From Zantedeschia hybrid cultivar (lineage: Eukaryota > Streptophyta > Magnoliopsida > Alismatales > Araceae), in contig JARZZO010000009.1 of NCBI GenBank assembly GCA_030544215.1, positions 54,059,129 through 54,123,128 of the forward strand: a stretch of 64,000 bases of DNA, in the 5' to 3' direction. This document shows positions 56,251-64,000 of the stretch, piece after piece. The notes beneath the pieces are model-generated. The model saw only the letters and a program-made list of their open reading frames with translations, did not search any database and was not told where the DNA came from. Made by a program: the position numbers and the translations under genes. Numbering within the stretch: position 1 is the stretch's first letter; each line of letters opens with the position of its first letter.

Positions 56251-56419
56251 CATGCCACCTCTTCCACAGTGCCTGCAGGAGGACCAAATCGAGCCAAAAT
56301 GGCTCGATCTCGAGAATCTCGCCAAACCCCATCTGGCGCAAGTGCGCCTTCTAGAAATCCGTGAGTCCTCGGTAGGCCCCTATTACTAAATCCCAAGAAA
56401 TTATGGCCCTCATTGTTCC
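56251..56419 (-). pseudogene. PMD gene, upstream exon part
   Basis: A 3' splice acceptor (sense ...TTTTTATTTGTAG) ends at 56420. The exon reads WDLVIGAYRGLTDF, a TAG in place of Trp, then KAHLRQMGFGEILEIEPFWL and LVLLQALWKRWHAESRAF, joining after Gypsy-3 removal to LMP, a TAG, then GHMVPSLEDVARV at 45140. This is the PMD N-terminal half. The first exon is not identified; it may lie to the right among the hairpin repeats. Confidence 0.65.
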
Positions 56420-56479
56420 CTACAAATAAAAATAAGAAATTCATCACTTAATAGATATAGAAAATCAATAAAAATTGAA

Positions 56480-57640
56480 AGGCGTCCATAAGCTTTGACG
56501 CCATTTAAACCCATTTTCTAATATATTAAAAAATGAAATTTGCTTTGAATGGCGTCAGACCTAGGCGACGCCCTTTGAAAGGCGTCACTTGGTCTGGACG
56601 CCATTCAATCCCGATGTCGGGCTTCTTCAAAGAGCCCCTTTCTACACCCGATTCATCCCCTAATGCATCCATTAGAAGACTCAGCAAGTGCATAGCCTCT
56701 TCTTCTTCTTCTCCTCCCTCGATCGCCGCCGGTGGAGGGATCTCCTCTTCTAGGATAGCCGCTGCCGCGCCTCTAAGGCCATAGCCTCCTCAGGAAGAGC
56801 CGCCTCGTGCTCCTCCCTCCTCACTACGCACACGGCACGGCGGCGTTTCCCTCGTGATTCTTCTCCTTGGTCTATGGGCTTCCAAGGGGAGAAGAACAAA
56901 AGAGAAAGAGAGAGTTTGAGAAAGCTCCGGAGAAGAGAGACCGGCGATGAAAAGGAAGGTCGGTGGAGCTTGATCGCCGGAGAAGAGAGAAAGATGGCCG
57001 GAGAAGGGAGGAAGATCGCCGGAGCTCGGGAAGGGAGAGAAAACATTTGGAAGAATGAGGAAGAAAGGGGGGCTTGCGCGGGTTCTGTTAGAGAAGGGTA
57101 AAACGCGTCTGGGTACAGCGACGCCATTCAGGGCGCATAAACTGAGGCGGCAAGGCAGGTGTTTGAAATTGATCAAAAGGCGTCTTCACAGAGCGACGCG
57201 TTTCAATCTAAACCACCAATTCTGGTCAGAGCAATACAAGGCATGATGATTAAACGCGTTTGAACTTCACGACGCGTTTCAGTGGATTAATCACAGAATT
57301 AATGGCAGGATTCTGGAGAAGAGTAAGAGAGAGAATTGAAACGCGTTTACATGTGTGGACGCTTTTTAAGGATTATTCAGGATTTTAAGGATTAATCTCT
57401 CATTTTTGGAAAAGGATTTTTGGATGAAAGGCGTCTCCACATCTGGACGCATTTTAAAAATAATTCGGGGGGTTTCAGAATTAATCTCATTTTTGGAAAA
57501 TGATTTTTAACTGAATGACGTCTACATATCTGGACGTGTTTTAAGGATAATTTGGGAGTTTTAAGGATTAATCTCTGATTTTTAGAAAATGAATTATGGT
57601 TAAAAGGCGTCTTTCTGAGTGGACGCGTTTTGCATTAAGT
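56480..57640. repeat. GCGTC/GACGC hairpin array, right cluster
   Basis: About ten inverted repeats of the design AAAGGCGTC - 9 to 12 bases - GACGCCTTT, near 56482, 56543, 56578, 57103, 57176, 57254, 57340, 57428, 57514 and 57604. Arms vary but keep pairing: GGCGTC/GACGCC and CGCGTC/GACGCG. From 57330 the hairpins sit in an imperfect tandem repeat of about 88 bp with aggattaatctc spacers. This resembles subterminal arrays of CACTA transposons. No gene is supported inside; the open frames at 56533-57176 are low-complexity. Confidence 0.65.
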
Positions 57641-57796
57641 AAACCCGAATTGTCATATTTTAAGGAAAAATCAAGTTTTTATTCAAGGAAAAATCTTGGA
57701 CAAGTCACAGAAGATTAATGATGAATTTCAAGACATAAATGAACAATTCATTATTGAAATAAATTCTTTATTACATCAATCATAAAGAGAGAGCAT

Positions 57797-58588
57797 TCAA
57801 GGAAGGAATTCCCAAAGTCCCATTATATATGGATAAGATAATCCTCTATCTCTATTCTCAGAAGATTTTACATGATGATTGAAGCTGATATTCCACAGTG
57901 TAACTATAAGTTCAGTGGCTTCATAATCTTCATCGAATTCCAAGGCACACTTCTTGATTGGAGAAGTGTTCGAAAACTCAGGGAATTCATAGCGAGGCAG
58001 GCTGAGTTGAATATGACATCGATGAGGATTGTATAGCACGAACTCAGTTGCCCCGATCAGTTTAAGCTCTGCTCCCGCTGCATGGCGCACTCGAATGGGT
58101 TTTCCTACGAGAGCAAGAGGTGAAGAGTTGAACCCATTTATTGACATTGTTCTCAGATAATCTCTCCAGTTAGCTCGAGTCTTAAGTTTTGGCACTCGAT
58201 TGATCATCTTCTCATTGAATTTCACTATGTTGGAAATATGGAAGATAGGACTATTCTAATAGATTTGAGATGGTCTTGTAGAATTCCTAGTGTGATATTC
58301 AAACTTGAAGTGCAACTCGACCCACAGAGCGAAGAGTAGCATATAGCCATAGGGAGGCTGACCTGTAGATGCTGCAGAGAGTCCACTGTTGAGATAGGCT
58401 AGAATTGTTGTGCCGATCTGTCTTCCCTCAAAGATCTCGCAGATTGCACTGACTTGATCATCTTCAAGTATGTTGTCTTGAGCAGGAAAGAACAAAGCTC
58501 CAGCTAGGCATGTGGTAAAAGCTTTCATCACGTTCTCAGTTTCATCCTCTCTAAGATCTTCAATCTTGTACAAAGTCCACTCTGCTAG
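57797..58588 (-). pseudogene. Second PMD-like gene fragment
   Basis: One frame with a single TAG near 58255 (SQIY, stop, NSPIFHISNIV). It reads AEWTLYKIEDLREDETENV, AFTTCLAGALFFPAQDN, GTTILAYLNSGLSAASTG and LLFALWVELHFKFEY. It then has a basic segment and TEFVLYNPHRCHIQL, ending near 57797 (MGLWEFLP). The loop-helix layout resembles the middle of PMD proteins, but identity is weak; it could be another transposon-borne gene. Its 5' part is removed by Gypsy-4. Confidence 0.45.
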
Positions 58589-60231
58589 TGATCGTTTGAT
58601 ATCATGTGTCGTTAAACCTGCACGAACATCAACTTTAATTTCCAATTCTCACACATCCTTATTTGAAAGTAGTAAGTGGTGAGATCAGGTCGGATCCACA
58701 GGGAGGTAAAATTTTAACTTTGAAAATCTTGAATTTTTATTGAAAATTAAAAGATATGAAGTATTTGATTTCAAATAAAACTAGGAAATTTAGAATTAGG
58801 TGGCTAACAAAATATGTGAAATAAATTAGTTAAAAAAAAAGGCCTAAATATCATTCATTAATTAAATGCCTAATCTAAGGAAAATCTAAGCTAAAACACC
58901 AATAATTCGTAATCGAAAATTCAAGATAATCATTGTTAAACACCTAAAAGTACGATATGGAATTACAAACTTTTGAGTTTAAATATCTCTAAGAAATAAA
59001 TAAACTTAAACACTCATTGTCTAATAACTATAAAAAAATTAATATTGTAGCTACAGGGCCTCGGTGGGCGATAGAGCTTCCTGTGAACGCGCTGGGCGCA
59101 CCAGGAGCGCACGGGTGTGCAGCGGGGTACGTGGCAACAGGTGGAGGCGTGCGGTGCACTGCACCGAAGCGTGGCAGGCGAAGCAGGACGCTGCAGGCGA
59201 GGCGTGGCAGGGCTGTGCGGCATGGCAGGCGAGGCGGCGGCGCGGGGCGAGAAGCTGGCACGGGCGACGATGCTGGCTTGTGCGAACAAGCCTAAGGCGC
59301 CGCGTGGCGTTGGTGGGACCTGGGGCGCTCCTACGCGACGGTACGTACCCCCCAGCCTCGGGCTTGCCTCCTCGTACCACGTCAGAATAGAGAAAGAGAA
59401 AGGTAGAAGAGGAAAGAGAAAAGAGAAAGGAGGAGAGAGAGGCTGTAGGAGAGAGAGAGGCTGAGAAGGAGAAAAAGTAAGGGAGAGAAAGAGAAACGCA
59501 GAGGGAGAGAGAAAAAGTAAAAGGGAGAGAGGGAGAGTATGCGAGAGAGACAGAGAGAGGAAATGGTAGGAGAGAGAGACTTCGGGGAAAACAGAGAGAG
59601 AAAGAGACTCTGAGAGAGGGAAAGAATGCAGGAGAGAAGGAGACAGAGAGAGAAAAAATAAGGGAGAGAGAGACTGCTGTGAAAAAAACTCCCCTTGAGG
59701 GGAAGAGGGGGATCCTTTTAAAGAAAAGAGAAGGAAGAGTTTTAAAATAAAGAAAGTGGAAGAAAGGAAGGCGGCTGGCCCCATAAATTAGGGTTTCTTG
59801 GGTATAGGGTTAGGGTAACCCTAATATGAGGAGCAAATGACCAGTTTGCCCCTACGTTTTTTTATTTTTCCAAAAAGGTGGGCTATTTTGCTGAGATTTG
59901 AACCCCAGACCTCCCAGAAGCCCACAGAGATTTAACCATTACACCACAGCTTCTTTCATGCCCTGTTCACATAAGATAAATTTAAGTTAGCATATTTTCA
60001 TAAAAGTCATCACATTTATTTATTTATTTCATCTCAGTTTTGTCGAAAAACCGCAAACGCGCTATACTCCATTAATCACATGAAATGACGATGTTTTTAA
60101 GTCGGAATTTGACGAAAGTGGTATCGTTGGACATGGTACGAAATTATCTATCATTTCATGCTGTTTTACAGATAAAAACTTGAGTATGACGCGTATGATT
60201 GCCCTTAAATGATCAATTTAACAATTTATCA
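58589..60231 (-). repeat. Gypsy-4 3' LTR
   Basis: 1643 bp, within the length range of the Gypsy-3 LTRs. A long purine tract on the + strand (59385-59695) corresponds to the CT block of Gypsy-3. Open frames through it (59014-59784) are compositional. Confidence 0.88.
59886..59953 (-). other. tRNA-like segment in Gypsy-4 LTR
   Basis: On the - strand GTGGTGTAATGGTTAAATC (tRNA A-box-like) is followed by GGGGTTCAAATCTC (B-box-like) about 30 bases later. It corresponds in position to the weaker segments in both Gypsy-3 LTRs. Confidence 0.45.
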
Positions 60232-60244
60232 CACCCCCCAACTT
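60232..60244 (-). other. Gypsy-4 polypurine tract
   Basis: AAGTTGGGGGGTG on the - strand abuts the LTR start TGATAAAT. Confidence 0.75.
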
Positions 60245-61429
60245 ACTCTTTGCTAGTCCCTTAGCAATGCAAATAAGGAAAAGTTAGGATAAAGAATGAA
60301 TTATCATGCTTCATTTGTAGTTATCTATCACAAACAGTTTAAGTAGTAGCCGATTGGTTAAGCTAAAGTTTGCATATCCCACAATATTTTGATTCACGAC
60401 AGGTGATTGTGTATGAAAATTGGCACGCTTAGAACTCGTTTCCGACCTTTTCGGTATATTCTTGCCTTTACTACCCTTTAGATAAGACTACCTGGAGAAG
60501 AGAAGAGAATAAAAGATTTCCCGATCAGTCAGCGAGGACCGTTTTTCAGTTCCCGCCCCGACTCAGCACTTTTCACGACTTGGTCATATTTCTAGTATGA
60601 TGGACTTTTTAGCGTGGCTTTTTCATTTAATTGTACTTTTGCTTTTGAGAGTGTGTACTTTTTGCCATTCTCCCTGAATTGTTTGAGGGGAGGTGCGTAC
60701 TTTTTGCCACCTACCTTCCTTTAGCTCTTTTAACACCTTCTATTGCCTTTAGTGTTGACAGCTGTCTATTTTAAATGACCGCCTCTTTTAGAGTGCTGAG
60801 TGGGACAGTCCCCTATTACAAATCCTAACACATTCCTTTCGTTCAACCCAAAAGAAAAATTAGAATAAGTAATCTTATCCTTAAGGTTAGTTCTAGCAAT
60901 TCTATACTTTTAAGATCTTTCATTTATTCTAAGTTGCCGTGTGTGTGTGAAAATTATCCTGCCGTAGATTTTTATGAAGTGGGATATTTAAACTTTGAAG
61001 GCTTTTTAACCAATGTGACTAACAAAAACTGATTCGTTTAAGATTTTCTTAATGAAACATGATTTTCATGCAATTTTCATAGGATGTGAAAAGAACTTTT
61101 TGAAAGAAATTTTAAAATTTTGACCATTTTTCAGTGAAAGATATCAGTTTTCTTCAAAAGATTTTCAAATAAATGCATATCAAATTTATTGTCCCACCCC
61201 CCAACTTGATTGACATTGTCCTCAATTGCATAAAAGATATGAAAAACATGTCAGCCAGAAGAGAATTGTAAAGGAGAGAAACAACATGTGATGAAGAAGA
61301 TGCGACATACCAAAGGTGACAGCTGCTCAGGGACCTAAAAATGAAAAGAAATACAAAAACTGAAGTAAAAGATTGGGTTGCCTCCCAACAAGCGCTAAGT
61401 TTATCGTCTTCAGTGAGACGGAAGTTCAG
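60245..61429 (-). other. Gypsy-4 3' non-coding region
   Basis: No gene is seen. It is recognisably homologous to 53393-54576, including the gtggcaaaaagtacgcac repeats and the gggaggcaaccca motif after pol. Confidence 0.6.
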
Positions 61430-64000
61430 TTAATGTGGATCACTTAGTTCTATAAATTCAGGTGGCTCATTTTGAAGATTTTCGATAAATGGTTTCAACC
61501 GTTGACCATTAATGGTGAAAGTGTTCCCACTCTTGGGATTTAGAATTTTAACAGCTCCATGATCGAAGGCTTTAACGACCACGAATGGTCCATCCCATAT
61601 GGATTTCAGTTTTCCTGGAAATAGGCGGAGCCTAGAGTTAAATAGCCAAACTTTCTGATTTGGAAGAAAGGATTTTCTCACAATATGTTTATCATGGACA
61701 GCTTTAGCTTTGGCTTTATAAATCTTTGAATTTTCATAGGCCTCATTGCACAACTCTTCTAGCTCACTCAGTTGTAAGGTTCGGTGGGAACCAGCTTGGG
61801 CTAGGTCCAGATTGACTTGTTTAATGGCCCAGTAAGCCCTATGTTCCAATTCCACCGGAAGGTGGCACGCTTTTCTAAAAACTAGGTGATAAGGAGACAT
61901 GCCAATAGGAGTTTTGTAAGCGGTCCGATAGGCCCATAAGGCATCATCCAATCTTTCAGACCAATATTTTCTATCGGGCCTAACGGACTTTTGCAGAATA
62001 TTCTTAATCTCTCTATTGGAAACTTCCACTTGGCCACTGGTTTGGGGATGATAAGGGGTAGCCATTTTGTGATTAATTCTATATTTCTTAAGCAAAACTC
62101 GAAACTGGTAATTCGTGAAATGCGTTCCCCCATCACTTATGATAGCTTTAGGCCACCCGAACCGAGAAAAGATATTCTTCTGAACGAATTTAATGACCAC
62201 TTTATGATCATTGGTTCGGGTGGCTACTGCTTCAATCCACTTAGAGACATAATCCACCGCTACCAGAATATATGTATGTCCAAAAGAGGGTGGAAAAGGT
62301 CCCATAAAGTCAATCCCCTAAACATCAAAGACTTCAACCACTAAGATTGGGTTGAGTGGCATCATATCCCTTTTCGACATATTTCCTACAACCTGGCATC
62401 GGAGGCAAGTTTTGCTGAACTCATGGGCATCTTTGAAAAGTATGGGCCAATAAAAACCACTTTGCAGGACCTTGGCTGCAGTTTTATTACCCGAGAAGTG
62501 GCCCCCACAAGCTAGATTATGGCAGAAGTTGAGAACACTCTGTTGTTCTTCTTCAGGAACACATCGCCTAATGATTTGATCAGGACAGAATTTGAATAGT
62601 TCAGGATCCTCCCAGAAATAATACTTCTCCTGGGAAAAGAATTTGTCCTTCTCACTTTTAGTCCATCCTTCCGGAAGCTGATTAGTCACCTTGTAATTGA
62701 CAATATGAGCATACCAAGGTGCAACAGTGTGAGAAATGGCCAGCAGATGCTCATCAGGAAATGAATCAGTTATTGGTGCACTCTCGAAAATCAGAATTCG
62801 GGATAGGTGGTCAGCTACCACATTCTCAGAACCCTTCTTATCCCGAATTTTCAAATCGAATTCCTGAAGGAGTAAGATCCATCTAATAAGTCTAGGCTTT
62901 GCATCCTTCTTGGTCAAAAGGTATTTCAGAGCTGAGTGATCAGAATAAATTATGACTTTTGCCCCTAAAAGATATGATTTGAATTTTTCTAGGGCAAAAA
63001 CCACAGCTAATAATTCCTTTTCTGTGGTGGTATAATTCATTTGAGCATCTGCGAGGGTGCGACTTGCATAATATATCACCAAGGGACACTTGTTGATTCT
63101 TTGTCCCAATACTGCACCGATAGCATAATCAGAGGCATCGTACATGATTTCGAAGGGCAAAGACCAATCTAGAGATTGAAGAATCGGAGCTTTGGTCAAA
63201 GATTCCTTCAAAGAATTGAATGCCTTGATGCAAGATTCATCTATTTGGAAAGGAACATCTTTAGCTAGGAGAAGAGTTAGAGGCCGGGCAATTTGAGAGA
63301 AATTGTGGATAAACCGGCGATAGAAACCGGCATGACCAAGGAATGAACAGATCTGTCAGACCGAGGTAGGAGGAGGAAGATTGGATATGAGATCGATCTT
63401 AGCTTTATCTACCTCTATCCCCCTTTCAGACACAATGTAGCCTAGAACAATGCCCTCTCGAACCATAAAATGGCTTTTTTCCCAGCTAAGTATCAGATTG
63501 GTGTCAATGCATCTGGCTAGCACCTGTTTAAGATTTTCCAAGCAATTTTCAAAAGAATCCGCGAAGATTGAGAAATTATCCATGAAAACTTCGAGGAATT
63601 CTCCCACCATATCGGAGAATATAGCCATCATGCACCGTTGAAATGTAGCTGGTGCGTTGCATAATCCAAATGGCATCCTCCTAAAAGCAAACGTGGCATA
63701 AGGGCACGCAAAGGTGGTCTTTTCTTGATCTTCCGGTAAATAGCCACTTGATTGAACCCGGAGTACCCATCTAAGAAGCAAAAGTACTTTTGGCCCGATA
63801 ACTTTTCCAGAATCTGATCCATGAATGGGAGTGGAAAGTGATCCTTTTTAGTCATGAGATTCAGCTTTCGGTAATCAATGCACACTCTCCATCCCGTGGT
63901 GAGTCTAGTGGGTACCTCTTCCCCATGATCATTCTTGATAACCGTTAATCCAAATTTTGGGTACCACTTGGGTTGGGCTGACCCATTTACTGTCTGATAT
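61430..64000 (-). pseudogene. pol: Gypsy-4 pol: RT (partial), RNase H, integrase
   Basis: From 64000 leftward: RT with CIDYRKLNLMTKKDHFPLPF and a frameshift near 63740, then MPFGLCNAPATF and FMDNF where Gypsy-3 has FMDDF, so one catalytic Asp is Asn. A stop near 63355 precedes the thumb. RNase H (63211-62318) is long and open, with YYASRTLADAQMNYTTTEKE. It continues into the integrase zinc finger (CLRCQ) up to FDV, then a stop at about 62316. The integrase core is open 62305-61430 with SDGGTHF and GQVEVSNRE, so the catalytic Asp and Glu are present. It ends SDPH. Confidence 0.88.

Larger units (their letters stand above)
58589..64000 (-). mobile_element. Gypsy-4, Athila-type element, partial (continues past the window)
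   Basis: The 3' LTR is 60231-58589 on the - strand. Its end, GTTTAACGACACATGATATC...CGATCA, matches the Gypsy-3 LTR end. The 5 bp outside are gctag (58584-58588); the partner copy is beyond the window. The pol coding region runs leftward from 64000 to about 61430. It is related to Gypsy-3 throughout, including the non-coding 3' region. Confidence 0.9.

Noticed and set aside
58286..58292. TAGTG as a CACTA transposon terminus
   Set aside because: It lies inside the second PMD-like coding fragment and no matching inverted terminus or 3-bp duplication was seen.
59014..59784. A 256-codon frame on the - strand in the Gypsy-4 LTR with a signal-peptide-like start
   Set aside because: Pyrimidine-rich LTR sequence gives Ser/Leu/Phe repeats; no homologue in the Gypsy-3 LTR frame.

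Overview
This window is repeat-dense heterochromatin from a flowering-plant nuclear genome. Nearly every base can be assigned to LTR retrotransposons or to a broken plant-mobile-domain (PMD) gene; no intact host gene is visible. Plant origin follows from tRNA-Met and TGGCGCC-type primer binding sites, Tat- and Athila-type Gypsy polyproteins, Ty1/Copia elements with the plant Gag-PR-IN-RT-RNaseH order, a PF04195-like antisense gene, and the PMD gene with GT-AG introns.

The left two thirds is a nest. An old Tat-like Ty3/Gypsy element, called Gypsy-1 here (+ strand, pieces at 1416-3024, 11448-11598, 25566-29266, 37914-38972 and 40564-41760), carries four insertions. These are Copia-1 (3025-11447, +), Gypsy-2 (11599-25565, a Tat element on the - strand), Copia-2 (29267-37908, -) and a solo LTR (38973-40558). 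Target-site duplications: ggatg for Copia-2 and aaaag for the solo LTR (both perfect), ccagc/ccaac for Copia-1. Removing the insertions restores the order gag - Q/P-rich linker - protease - G-patch - RT - RNase H - second RNase H - integrase. By-eye LTR divergence is about 5% for both Copia elements and about 0.4% for Gypsy-2, so Gypsy-2 is by far the youngest datable arrival.

The right third is a spliced but degraded PMD gene on the - strand (exons 43097-45177 and 56251-56419), split by an Athila-type element (Gypsy-3, 45178-56250, +, TSD catgc). Next come an array of GCGTC/GACGC hairpins (56480-57640) and a second PMD-like fragment (57797-58588). That fragment is cut by Gypsy-4 (58589 to beyond 64000, -), an Athila relative of Gypsy-3. 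The same hairpin motif recurs at 826-983.

The most unusual signals are RNA-scale and regulatory. (1) Both Copia leaders carry four stem-loops at equivalent positions. The stems are position-specific and covary between elements, while the apical loop is uniform within each element and different between the two. (2) Copia-1 has about a dozen AT-rich hairpins with T:A/C:G covariation. (3) The Gypsy-2 LTR carries two divergent TATA boxes; the antisense one drives an intact three-exon gene (796 aa predicted) although gag-pol on the other strand has at least five lesions. (4) In the truncated 5' LTR the same antisense gene start is fused in frame to the Gypsy-1 protease.
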